Part shown: positions 1-11,300 of the stretch, piece after piece | Layout of the letters: each line of letters begins with the position of its first letter | Position numbering within the stretch: position 1 is the stretch's first letter | Assembly: GCA_963971225.1 (NCBI GenBank) | Contig: OZ020269.1 | Span: 81,320,450-81,384,449 of the forward strand | Direction: 5' to 3' | Source of the DNA: Melieria omissa | Lineage: Eukaryota > Arthropoda > Insecta > Diptera > Ulidiidae | Length of the DNA: 64,000 nt | Program-made: the position numbers and the translations under genes | The notes under the pieces: generated by a model | What the model was told of the DNA's origin: nothing | The model's input: only the letters and a program-made list of their open reading frames with translations | The model's database searches: none

Positions 1-534
1 TTGCCGGCGCTCAAGGACTTGGCGCCCGGCATTACTCAGGAGGCAATAACGGAGATCTTCATAAACCACGCCAAGGAATTTGACACGACCGGCGGCACCG
101 ACCATGCCGACCCCAAGGGGGCGTCTACGAGTGGTGCGTTTGCGGCGCCCGATTCGCTGAACTCGTTCTTCGATTTCAGCCTCAACGATGATGGTAATTG
201 TACATGAGCATGCCGAAAATTCTCTATGATTCAATCAATCGCTCTGTTTGCACTTTCAGCTCTTATAGAGCAGCAAAAGCACTCGATGTACAAGATTCGG
301 CTGCAGCTGTTACAGTATTTGGGAGACGGCGATTGCAGCAGACAGTGCTTGGAGCGCTATCCCATAATAAGAAAGACTTTCATTAAATACAACACGCCAC
401 TGCCCTCGTCAGCGGCTGTGGAACGGCTGTTTGAGTTCGACGCGGACGTCTGTGACCAGATGTTCAGGCACAACTTGCCACACCATCTCTTCGAGCGCAT
501 GGCAATACTGAAAGCGAATAATGCCTTCTGCTAA
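1..534 (+). CDS. hAT-family transposase-like protein, C-terminal part (partial at left edge)
   Basis: Two exons: up to 193, then 260-534 (stop 532-534). Seen: the first frame ends at a GTAATT donor. The 66-nt gap ends in CACTTTCAG, and joining G+CT keeps the frame (phase 1), giving ...NDDA-LIEQQKHS.... Positions 1-193 encode an acidic, low-complexity linker (FDTTGGTDHADPKG). Exon 2 ends in a block like the hAT C-terminal dimerisation domain: YPIIRKTFIKYNTPLPSSAA, then VERLF, then a closing LFERMAILKAN. The domain looks shortened between VERLF and the final helix, and the usual Ser after LF is Glu. The N-terminal zinc finger and catalytic region would lie to the left of the window. It could be the end of an autonomous hAT copy or a domesticated derivative; a clean intron and intact stop suit either. 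No terminal inverted repeat was found right after the stop. Confidence 0.6.
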
Positions 535-559
535 ATGCGCGGTTCAGGCTAGATGTATT

Positions 560-1310
560 CATTTCATTTCATTTCATTTCATTTATTTCAAGTCTACAGT
601 AAATGAACTTACAGACTAAGCAAACAACAATAAAAGAACTTAAAAATAGAATAACAATTGGAATAAAACTTAAGAATAGAACAACAATGAGAATAGCGTT
701 ATTTATAGAAGGAATTCAGACGTGATTTTAATTCTGGTTTGGAAATCGAAAGATCGAGGTTAAGAGAGCCACAAATCTTCGTAGTGACGGAGGACACGAG
801 AAGGAACATTGAAGTTAATTAGACTCAGGAGGTAAGGACAATCAACAGAACCACTAATAACCTCATGGACGAACACCAAAGAGAGGATAGTTCTTCTACT
901 CTCAAGTGATTTAAGGTTTATGAGTGAGCAACGCGATAGATACGGAGGAATGGGAATGGAAAACTTTAGAGATCGAAGGCCGAAATTCAAGAAGAATTTT
1001 GGAATTCGTTCAATACGATTACAATGAGAAGAATAGTATGGATTCCAGACAAAAGATGCATACTCCAGACGAGATCTAACAAAAGAAGTGTATAGGAGCT
1101 TGAGGGTGTAGGGGTCAGAGAATTCGAAACTATTACGGCGGACAAATGCTAGCAGAGAGTAGGATTTAGAGATAATGAAGTTCGCATGATTAATAAACGA
1201 CAGTTTGGGGTCAAAGATTACGCCAAGGTCTGTGAAGACGCTTAGCCTCTCGAGAGGCGTACTAGCAATATGGATGAAGTTCTGGCTGGAAGGCGGCAAA
1301 TAGAGAATAC
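560..1310 (-). mobile_element. 5'-truncated non-LTR retrotransposon (LINE), 3' end with ATTTC-repeat tail
   Basis: On the minus strand the element runs from about 1310 down to a pentanucleotide tail at 560-590 (ATTTC repeated on the plus strand, GAAAT on the element strand). About 170 bp of 3' UTR lie between the stop at 760 and the tail. 5' truncation and a simple-repeat 3' tail are standard for LINEs. It lies just behind the hAT-like stop codon, so it may have inserted into the 3' flank of that element. A clear target-site duplication was not seen. Confidence 0.7.
760..1299 (-). pseudogene. LINE ORF2 C-terminal fragment (after the reverse transcriptase core)
   Basis: An open frame of about 179 codons with no ATG of its own at the start. 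It carries the region that follows the RT catalytic core in Jockey/I/CR1-type elements: DLGVIFDPKLSF (the GV.D..L.F motif), then YTSFVRSRLEYASFVWNPYY and the RIERIPKFF helix, ending in the NVPSR...Y block near the stop. The catalytic YADD box and endonuclease are missing because the copy is 5'-truncated. No internal stop, so this is a fairly young insertion. Exact clade not determined. Confidence 0.75.
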
Positions 1311-2445
1311 TCTACAGCAAGGGTGAGCAACCTTTTTAATTAACGGGCCAATTTAAATTGGCTTTATGTGCGTCCCGCCAAAATTTTTTTTTTAACACTT
1401 ATTAATAATTTACAAAACTTTTTTTATAATAAACATTAGAACAAAATCGATAAAATAAATTCAATTTTAGAAATGCTTGGCGGGCCGCATTAACATGTTT
1501 ACCGGCAATTTCAGTGCGCTTTAATAAGTGAAGAAGACGCAAAAATGTTCAGCAAGAATATAAAAATGTCAGAAAGAAAATGAAAATATGAAAGGGTTGC
1601 GATTACAGATCGACAAAATCGCGCCAGTCTCATACGATTTCGAAATTGGTGCGAAAAATTCGTATGTTTGTGCGCAAGTTTTAAACGTCACTCGTTGTGT
1701 AATTTTTGTAACAAAACAATATTATAGCCAACGTACATGTACGCGTTCAATCCCGAAGCATTTTGGATAACCCGGGATTTCGGGATTTAAAAATGGCAGC
1801 CCGGGATTTCTCGCCGTTCGGAATCGGTAGGTACGTCCCTTCCCACTTTGTACAAAATTTGCACCATCAACACGGACGGTTGTAGCTAGGCCGTAGTCTC
1901 GTAATCGGGCTGTCGTGCCAGTCAATTATTATTATTATTTATTAATCCGGGGATTTTAGGATTTGTTGGGGTTTTTTAGGATTTCATTCTGCGTAACGTT
2001 TTCAATAGAAAATTATAGAAGCTATTTAAATGATTCATATAAACACATAGTATTTTTTACAAAAAGATTTTTATTTTGATTTACCTTGTATGAAATTCGT
2101 ATAAAATTAACGTGAATAAAAACGAAACCATTAAATTCAGCCATCTTTTTGTCATTAATCTTTTGAAAGCAAAATACTTACAATAAGTTTGAACTTAGTT
2201 TTCATATTCCGAACACCGCACTTAATGAAGCTTAATAAAAAAATAAATAGCCAAAAATGTGGAGGCTGGAGTAAGGGTACATGACGTTGCGTCGAGTGCT
2301 AGAAGCTGGTGTTATTCTTAGATGATCAAATGTAGGACTAAAATGCAATAGTTTGTTTTTCAAATAATTTTTCCGAAAACAGTCGGGTCTTGTGATTTCC
2401 GGATTCGGGATTTGAGGAATACTTTAAAGTATATACATACTATTA
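1311..2445. other. Non-coding stretch with hAT-like terminal sequence and GGGATTT motifs
   Basis: At about 1318 the sequence CAAGGGTGAGCAACC followed by CGGGCC, with a second GCGGGCCGCATTAAC at about 1482, resembles hAT-type element ends, but no matching opposite terminus was found. Between 1750 and 2420 the words CCCGGGATTTCGGGATTT, CCGGGGATTTTAGGATTT and CGGATTCGGGATTTG recur, suggesting remains of another repeat. No coding potential seen. Confidence 0.3.
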
Positions 2446-2640
2446 TTGCCCACGATTTACGTTGTTTTTCAAAAGCGAAAAATTTGCAATGATGATTTGG
2501 CAGCATTGTGCAACATGACAGTTGTCAGCTGTTTTCTGTTTATTGTAATCTTAAGGAAGTTCTGCGAGGATTATCCTGACAAAAGTCAAAGGAAGATTGC
2601 TAGTAATACACTCCGTCCTGCCCGATTCGTTGCGGAATGA
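2446..2640 (+). promoter_or_regulatory. Upstream ORF overlapping the PIG-Z start codon (ATGA)
   Basis: A 64-codon frame whose TGA stop (2638-2640) overlaps the PIG-Z ATG (2637-2639) as ATGA. If the transcript starts upstream of 2446 this is a uORF that could lower or couple translation of PIG-Z. The peptide has no recognisable domain. The transcription start is unknown; it could equally start between 2446 and 2637, leaving the uORF untranscribed. Confidence 0.25.
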
Positions 2641-4762
2641 AGGTAGCAACACATATCAACCAGCTTTGGAATCGTCGGCGGCAGACAAATGAGCACTGGT
2701 GCACATATGTGTTCTTTGCGATGCTGCGCGTTGTGCTCGTCTTCATTCCGCAAAACGGATACATCCATCCGGATGAGTTCTTTCAATCGGTGGAGGTGAT
2801 GACAGGTGTGTTAAAACAGTACATTTTATTTCAAGAAATAAAAATCTTGGCGTTTTATCTTTAGCTGACCACTTCCGGCTGGAGCACATACGCACCTGGG
2901 AGTTCAACAACACTATGCCATTGCGCAGCATCACGCTGCCGTTTCTGCTCATTCGAGTGCCTTGGAGTTTGCTGGAACTCTGTGCGTTGTACGTACGTGA
3001 GCTACTAGACGTGGAGTTGGTATGTGGCTATATGTACCTGGTATTCCCACGTATCATAATGTGCGCTATATCCTTTGTGAGTGATTGGAGCTTATATCGC
3101 GTCTGTCGTCTATATAGTTTGCAGCATGAGATCCGCCTGTTGGCACTAAGCAGTTCTTGGGTGATGCTGGTGTTTGGCACGCGCACCTTTTCCAACACCG
3201 TCGAAATGGTGTTGTGTTCGCTCTTGTTGTATCTGGTAGCTGAGTGCATGATTCGCACCAATACCATCGTGTACAAGAAAGAATTCCTTGAGGAGCGCTA
3301 CGACAAAGCGACTTCTATTGCGGAAAAAGTGAAAATTTGGAAACTGAAAGGTGCATTGCCAGCGCACAACTTTAGCCACTTGTTGCTGCTGGCCAGCGTT
3401 TGCGTGGCTGGTGTCTTCAATCGGCCAACTTTTCTACTTTTCGGCGCGCCGATGGTCTTCTACTGGATGCTGCGAGGCATGGGCACCAAAAGCATCACCT
3501 TCAGGGACTTTAACCTACGCATGGTGCTCTTTTGCGTTGCCGCCGTGCCGGCGCTATGTTTTTTTACCATCTGCGACTCGCTGTACTACAGGCACCTGAC
3601 CGTCGGCGAGCTGCAAATGTTTAAAGTCGGTATCAACAACTTCATATTTCCACCGTGGAACTTTGTTAAATACAATTTGGATCCAAATAAAACGGCAGAG
3701 CACGGCCTGCATCCCCGATACATTCATCTCTTTGTGAATATTCCGCTGTTGTACAATGTACTTGGCGTGATAGCGCTGATTGCCTTTGCCCAACTAATGA
3801 TACGCTTCTTTCGCGCCGAGTACCAGGGCCTGCCACGCGCTCAAAGCATTATCAGCCTAATGTCCGGCGCTGTGTTTGTGCCACTCTTCTTTCTTTCGCT
3901 GATCAATCACCAAGAGGCGCGCTTTCTTATACCGCTCCTTTTTCCCATAGTACTGCTGCATGCACCAAAGCTGGTAACGGGCTTCTGCGTGACATATCCC
4001 TTCAAAGAGGAGCATCCAATGCTGCGTAAGTTGTACAACTCCGTGCTGTGTTCGCAGGCCTCCGCCAACTATATACTAAAGGTGTGGTATGTCTGCAACA
4101 TCGTGCTTACCGTACTGTTTGGCTTCGTCCATCAGGCCGGTGTTTTCCCGTTGGCTCAGTATGTCGAGCACGCCATGCAGACCAAAGCACCCGCTGAGCA
4201 TCTCCATCTCGTTACTTCACACATGTACAGCCTGCCTGTGTCATTCATCAACATCCCAAGCACACAGCTTTTGCTCACTAATCGCCAGACGGGTCAGCGT
4301 TACCAGCGGCAGAAGGACTTTTATCTCTACGAATACGGCAGTTTAAATCTACCACAGCTGGTGGGAAAAATCAAACTTATTGCCTCGCACTGCGAAATGA
4401 AACTCTCTACCAAGAACCAGAAGTATCGCTTATATTTGGCTATACCGACCTCGCTTGGAGAGGAGCTTGCCTATAGCATCGAGAGTGCAAACGCCACTTC
4501 CTATATGCGGCGCGACCTTAAACGCATTTTCTATCCACATCTATCGACGGAAGCTCTGCCGCGTTTGTTCGGTCGTCATCCGTGCGATGTGCACCCATCG
4601 GGTTGGACGGACGATGAGCAGACGGGCACTTGTCGACTGGAGCAGACGCCTACTTTGAGCTACTCCTATGTTAGCCGGCAGATGTCGTCCGTTGTTCATC
4701 AATTAGGCTTGGCACTGTTCGAGTTTGAAGTGAAGCGACAGCATCCCCCGCCACTCGCTTGA
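2637..4762 (+). CDS. PIG-Z: GPI mannosyltransferase 4 (PIG-Z / SMP3, GT22 family)
   Basis: Exons 2637-2805 and 2865-4762; the 59-nt intron is GTGTGT...TTTAG, phase 1, and the joined frame is 688 codons. The family uses dolichol-phosphate-mannose in the ER lumen to add a side-branching fourth mannose to GPI-anchor precursors. Seen: the GT22 motif HPDE at residues 44-47 in [14 protein letters not shown] (the FFQ version is typical of PIG-Z/SMP3), RTWEFNN soon after, PLRSI near 75, RTFSNTVE near 163, and HQEARFLIP near 385, plus many hydrophobic spans. Splicing restores EVMTADHFRLE across the junction. It is about 110 residues longer than the roughly 580-residue vertebrate enzyme, mostly after the last membrane spans. 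The start was chosen because the hydrophobic segment and HPDE follow it directly. PIG-B and ALG12 are the alternatives; the FFQ motif and overall pattern favour PIG-Z. Confidence 0.88.
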
Positions 4763-5033
4763 AGGAGGAAAAGTCACCTACCCAGAACGCAGAGGAGCCC
4801 ACAGAATGAAGCCTTTTGCATGCATCCAATTGTAAATTTCTTATCGCATAATTCTAGTCGGCTGTTTCGGTACACCACAGACGTCACCCATTTGGGTACT
4901 AAGCTACGCCATTCCATGTTAATCTTGATATTTGTTTTGTAAAATTGTATTTATGTTTCGATGTTTTGCTAATGCTTTTAGTTATGATTAGTATTTTCTA
5001 TTATCTATAAGATACATTCTAAATGAATGCTGC

Positions 5034-5039
5034 AATAAA
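5034..5039 (+). terminator. Poly(A) signal of PIG-Z
   Basis: AATAAA about 270 bp after the PIG-Z stop codon, in AT-rich sequence with T-rich stretches downstream. It leaves about 510 bp to the stop codon of the convergent prominin-like gene. Confidence 0.55.
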
Positions 5040-5278
5040 TTACTTTTACTATTAAAGGATGTGTAATGCTCTTTTAAAATGTATTTTCATTGTCGATTTC
5101 GCTCAAACATAGCCTTGACCGATGTAAATGGCTAACACGACCCAAATTGATGGTTACTTACAAAGTGATCGTTTAATTAGATGTAATTATTGACTTTTTG
5201 CACCTAATTAGGCACTTTATATTTTTGTATGCTGGGTAACAAACAAAACAATTTTACTCATCAGTTATTTGAAATAAT

Positions 5279-5284
5279 TTTATT
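5279..5284 (-). terminator. Candidate poly(A) signal of the prominin-like gene
   Basis: TTTATT on the plus strand (AATAAA on minus), about 270 bp after the minus-strand stop at 5551. A second copy at 5353-5358 is an equally good choice. Both lie in the gap between the two convergent genes. Confidence 0.4.
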
Positions 5285-5550
5285 CATTACATGGTACATT
5301 TGGGCATTTTATAAAATAATCGAATTTCAAAATCCTTATTCTATAAAATCAGTTTATTTTTAAAACTTTTGAATTATATGACTAAAATTATTTGTTTCGC
5401 TGCAACTGCAAAATGATCAATTCGATAAAAAGTCAGAACCAAATTAAAAATCATGAATAGTAATAGATTTGCGTAAACAAGTGTGGGACCGTTAAATTTT
5501 TTCGTCGTTGAATTCGAATACTACTGAAATCGTATAGCACTGCGCGAATC

Positions 5551-8326
5551 TTATTCTAGGTGCCGTTGATTCATATAAATTGGATTGGGTGAGTCCACAT
5601 CTTCGAAGACCATGTCCTCGTCGGCAGTCCAACGCACGCTGCGCACACTGCCGTACCTAAATTGTTTTGTAAATTGCATATGTATGTATGTAAGGGGAGT
5701 AGCCATATTAGAACAGAAATAGAAGAGTTTAAGGTAAAACATTTTTTCTTAGTTTTTCAATAACGTTGATTGAACCTGTTCAACATGCCGGGTGGTGGAG
5801 GTGGTGGTGGTGCGGTTCTTGGAGGAGTGCGTCGAGCGCTGCAAATCGCAAAACCATACGGTTATTATTAAGTCGTTTACAATTAAGTAAAAGCTGGGAT
5901 AATAAAAGGCTGATTGCCCTCTAAAATGGTAAGCAAAGAGAGTCTTAATACATATTTATTATATGTATAGATTGTTCTGACTGATTTATCACCGCCGAGC
6001 CCAAACCGATAAAGCTACAAACATGAAATTTCAACTGTAGGTTTATTTTTGAAAGCAAACCTCACTAAGATGGAACTTTTCATAATTCAGTGCCTAACGG
6101 GTCCATCAATGGATTAAGGTTTTTACATGGCGAATTAATTTGATTTTTTTGTGGTGGAAAAGGTCTAGATTGTCAAAATGCATGTGTAAAACTGTGACCC
6201 AGAAAACAATAACAAAATACATTGACATTTTGTTGCTGCCCTAACGCTATCACCTTTATGAATTCGCCTTGAGGTTTTTATACGGGAAAACTATGAAAAA
6301 ATTTGTGAGAAAACACAAAAAAGGAAAAATTTCGGATACGTGTTTTTGATATTTTTTTTAAATCAAAATGTGGTGGGGTAGACAATGTGTTAAGGGTTTG
6401 CATGGAGACATATTTTGAATAGTTAAATGGAGTAGATAAATATGTATCCGAAAGCTTTAAAATTGCATGACCCTCCCTGCATATGAAAAAACTGTATTTC
6501 CTCATCAACCAACCATTCGTTGAGAACTGAGGCTTCTACGATTCAAAGTGAAACAGTGAAATGGTACACATTCTGCATGTACGCTTGAGTAATTGTTTCA
6601 GTCTCTACCATGCATAGCTTATACGATTGTTAGCAAGATGCAGTCGTGCGGTATGGCACTTTAAGCTTCCCTATCCTGTTATCGTCGTTTGCCTTGGGCC
6701 TCTCTGATGGAACTTATATGTTAGTCACCCCTTGCCGGTATGTAATCGATTAAAATATTGCTGACTTTTCTTAAAAAATTCTGCTCCGTAATCTACACAT
6801 CCTTTCATCCTTGACCCCGTGCGTTGTCTCGATACTTAAAAGTATAGACTTGTCTATATAATATTCTATATATATGAGTATATATATGAATATAACTTAC
6901 GCAGCGACAGCGGCAGAGTTCGATGCAGGAGCACCATAAGTCTCACTTTCCTCCAAATCAAAGTCTTCAGTACCGGAACGCTGGCTGTAGAGGTTTGGAA
7001 GAGAACTTTTGTTACTGAAAATCGGTATGTATAGTTATCTCTCGAAAGTGAACCGCCAAGTACGGACTTGTAGCATTTTAGGACACATGTTTCACTCCAA
7101 ATCAACACAGCACGGGAGGACAGAGGCGAAGGGAGGAGTAACTGCGTGCAATACTGGTCGAGATGGAAAGTTCTACTCACAGCCGTTTGTTGCGTACATT
7201 GCTGGCGCGCACAATATTGGCGACGGCGCGCGTTGTCAATGACACCCGGTTGCGCAGGCGTGTTGGCGTTCGGGGCATTGGCACTGCTGGCTGGGCGTCG
7301 GCACTCGCGGACAGTACCGGTGTGATCGAGCGTCTAACAGTGCGTTCATATTGGGGATCGCGATCGGAACGACGTCTTTGGAGAGAGAAGCGTGCATGAA
7401 TACGGCGGTGGCGGAGAATATGGGATGCGCTGTGGCTTCAGCTGACTTACAACTTCGGTTTATTGCGCCCGTTACTGCTCGTGTGTGTGGTGTTTTCTCG
7501 GCGATTGTTGCTTCGGGCTTCGCGGTTGGAGGATGATGGCGCTGGCTGCCAGTCTTCCTCGGTCCCCAGATCAAACTCCTCGGTGCCTTGCTTACGCCTA
7601 TACATGGGAGTGTTTGCATTGTCAACGATTTTCAATTATTCGACTTTCACCAGTACGGTTATTTCGTTGAGGGAAGTTGGCAGATTCTTAAATTGGATAT
7701 TGCGGTTCTTGCAGGCGTTGCTTTGAACTGCCTTTGAAGCCCTATGTGGAAAGGTGTTTTCTTTGGGGGCTTTGAGATGGATTTTCCGTACTTACAGAGG
7801 CGGTTTGGATCTAGTCGTTTGCTGGGCAATACTACTACTGACCGCTCTGTGCTGGCTCGGTTCGCGCTCGTGTGAGGTTCCTCTACTGGCACTGGACGAG
7901 CCCCAGTTATCTTCCGCGTCAGTGCCGGAACGGCGTCTTCACGGGTGAAAAAAAAGAAGCCATACAGTGGAAAGATATTGTTGCATGAATGGTATTAAGT
8001 CTTGGGGCGGTGTTCCGGTCGGGGTTAGAGTAATACTGTGAGTGCTTAACTGCTAATTTGGAGTGGAATTGTGGCAGAACGTAAAACAAATCCGTAAGTA
8101 CAGTGCAGTGGTTTTAGCAGAAATTAAGTTACAACGTAGCGGGAAGTCGCCTCAACGTATGTATGTATGTACCTACATTTGGTTTCTGCTACGCGCTGGT
8201 GTGCTGGTTGTCGTCGTCTCGCGCGCTCGGCTCATCTCACGTTCCCGGCTGCGCGGATCGCGATCACGCCTTGGAGGTGATTCTTCTGCCGCTATGTCCA
8301 GTGTCTCCTCGGTGGCGGTGCGTCGT
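5551..8326 (-). other. Array of six small phase-2 exons encoding the prominin cytoplasmic tail
   Basis: The exons at 8326-8177, 7936-7796, 7597-7451, 7375-7181, 7014-6901 and 5656-5551 are all entered in phase 2, and the five internal ones also leave in phase 2, so each can be skipped without shifting the frame. Four start with nearly the same residues after the split codon: RRTATEE, RRSGTDAEDNW, RKQGTEEFDLGTEEDW and RRSDRDPQYE. The fifth carries SQRSGTEDFDLEE near its end. Donors are mostly CT or AT followed by GTAAGT, GTGAGT or GTAGGT. This pattern suggests exon duplication and possible alternative splicing. The encoded tail is rich in Arg, Ser and acidic residues and has no catalytic domain I recognise. 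Confidence 0.7.
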
Positions 8327-11300
8327 CTAAAAAGCGAAGAGTTAATCAGTGCAGGTCATTCGCGGTTCGCATGCCACTTACAGTGGTCGTGGTCGACCCA
8401 CGTTGCTCGTGCTGCGCTCCCTGGTTGAGCTGGGCTCGCGCTCGCGCCGCCTGCTGCGGCTGTCTGACCGCTGGGCGGCGCGGGCCTCCGCCCGCCGCAA
8501 GCCGTTCAGCCGGCGCTGTATTGTGATCATGTTCAGGCCCACCGGCGTACCTATCGACCAAAGCAGCAGCGTCAGAAAGGTGAAGAACCACAATGCGTTT
8601 ATGAAGTCCACAATGTTGCGGCACAGAAACAAACGACTCGCATCGAAAATATCGAAGAACGGCCGGCACTTGGCCGTGGTGTCGCCCAATTGGGAAGACA
8701 TGGTCGCTTTACTGTTGGTGAGGTAAGTCTTTAACCTAAATGCGGCAAGAATTCAAAATAAAGTGACCATATCCTGTTAGAAAGACTCAACCCACATGTA
8801 AGTCTAAGATTTTGCGATTCACATAAAATTCTGGAACAATGAATGAGTTTTAGTAAACTATTTCGATATTGACCTCTTTTTTAGTAAACCTTATAGCCTG
8901 TTTTAAATATTTAAACTCAGTTAAAGTTCGTTATTAAAATATAATTTTATACATTTTCATATTTAACACTAAACCTACCATGACGGGTCAAATGACCCAT
9001 TTTAAACTTTTTGTTAGAATTTCTTGAAAACCACATTATCACATCGCCATTTGCCTTAATTTTTTTAACGAGAAATATATGTAATCTGCCCTAACTACCG
9101 CAAGGGGTAATTTGACCCGAGCAAAGATTCTGTATCTTGATTTGCATCTCTTGTGATAAAAACCTCTGCATTGGACATTTTTTCTACTGCGTAATATATT
9201 TTGCTGCGTTGTGTTATATTTGTTGTTGGCTGAGAGCTAATTTTACTCTACTCCAAGCGAGTATTACAGTAAGAATTTCAAGTTATAGTGCGAATCAAGA
9301 ATTCTTATTTCATCATTTTACTAATAATTCTTATCCTAAAAATGTCAAAACATTCAAGATATTTGAAATCATTGGAAATTATAAATACCATAGATGAAGA
9401 GTGTGCGGAATTTAGTGAAGAGAAACTATCTGAAAGTGAAGTGGATAACATAGAACCATATAATGATTAATTTGACATTACAGACGAATGTGAGTCCTCA
9501 GATAAAGAAAGTGAAGACGAGAATATTTTGAATGTACGAAGCGGACAAAAGAGGAAGTTATCGAGTTCAGAAAGGGAAAGTGATATGGAAGACCGATATA
9601 TTGAAATTACGGCTGATGGTACAATTTGGCAAGAAATTGAACAAAACTCAACACCTGGACGAGCTCCAATTTATAATATTTTAGGGAGGTTGTAGGCCCG
9701 ATAGCATATGCCAAACGAAATATTATGAAGGGCAAAGTAAGAACTGCATTTTCTTTGATTATTGGCAATCGTGTAATGGAGCACATATAGTAAAAAAATG
9801 CACAGAAGAAGAATCCTCTCAAGTATTGGGAACTCAATGGAATCTTACTCCTGCAAAAATAAATGCATTGATTGCTCTTCGCATATCAGACAGACAATTT
9901 GAACATTATGGTCCCGCTTTTTTCCAAAAACCAAGAGCAGAAATGATTTTTGTGAAATTTACCGGGTTATCAGGTTTGGTAAAAAAAAGTCAACGAAGCC
10001 AGCGTTTACAAACAGATAAATAATATCTCTAACATCTGAAGTATGGTACAAATTAATCAAGAATAGCAAAAATTGTTACAAGCCTGGGGAACATGTAAAT
10101 ACCGATGAACAGCTTTTCCCAACCAAAGCGAGGTGTAAGTTTGCGGTTTGCGGTTATGCGGTTAAAATGAATAAAGTTAGCAAATTATTTAACATTTTAA
10201 AGACGGGTCATTTGACCCGCTTTGGTAGGAATAGGAGTAGATGAAGTACCGGTAGGTTTAGTGTTAAATAAAGTATCCTACAACTTATCATTCTACCTAC
10301 ACAGCATATCCCGTATCAATTCTCAGAGCGACATAAGCGAGCACATTTGTCAATATATATTTAATTCCACATACGTTACGCCTCCTGGTCGTTATAAGTT
10401 CTACGTTCTACGTTCTATAAGTTCTACAAATAACACTTATCCCTTCCGCTACAGGTTTTTACTGGGAAGAGTTAAAATTTAAATTTTACGTTTTAGGCGT
10501 CTATGTGGTTATATAAGCAACATTCCATAAGACATTTTTTAATTTTTATATTCGCACCCTGTATTTTGGAGTGTTTTTCTATGAGAGGACCACATCGTTG
10601 TGGCTAAAATAATTACTTAAACATACAACTTTTTACGCATAAAACAAATTTGAATATTTCTTCATTTACTTCAGCCAAAATCGAAAGAAAACCTCAAATT
10701 TAAAAGTTATCAAAAGTGTTCTGCTTCTTCTTCCTTTACTATGTCAAGATATACCATTAAAAAAACGTGTATACTTCTCTTCTTTAAACTTTAATGTTCA
10801 GTTTATTAATTTCGTATTTTTCCTAAAACTTCAAACTATTCTAAGGACCAACAAAAAATGTATTCTTGAAACCGCAGAGGGTTTAGACGTCCACAAAGCA
10901 GCATGTTGCCGTATGGCAACAAAAGGCGAAAGGGTTAAGTCCGTGAGAATCAGTTATAGTCGGCTTTGTTGTTTACTACTTCTTGTTTTTAATGTATTTA
11001 AATCCAAACACTAAAGATTTATATAATTTGAAATGTTTCGATTTTTATGTAATCTAATAGGACTATCACATTTTTGTTATTCTATAGACTATCTGCTTAT
11101 CGGGTCGCAAGGTTTTGAAATTCAAAATACTCGCAGTAGATATATTCTCATGCTATGAATGTTGGGTTAGAAAATTATATTAGATGCTCACAAATTCGGA
11201 AATCATCCTTTTATGCGGGAACACCGAAATCGAAAAAATATTTTGCGTGGACCATAAGATTTGATTAATTGTTTTGAGGGGCATTAAAAACTTGCTGGGA

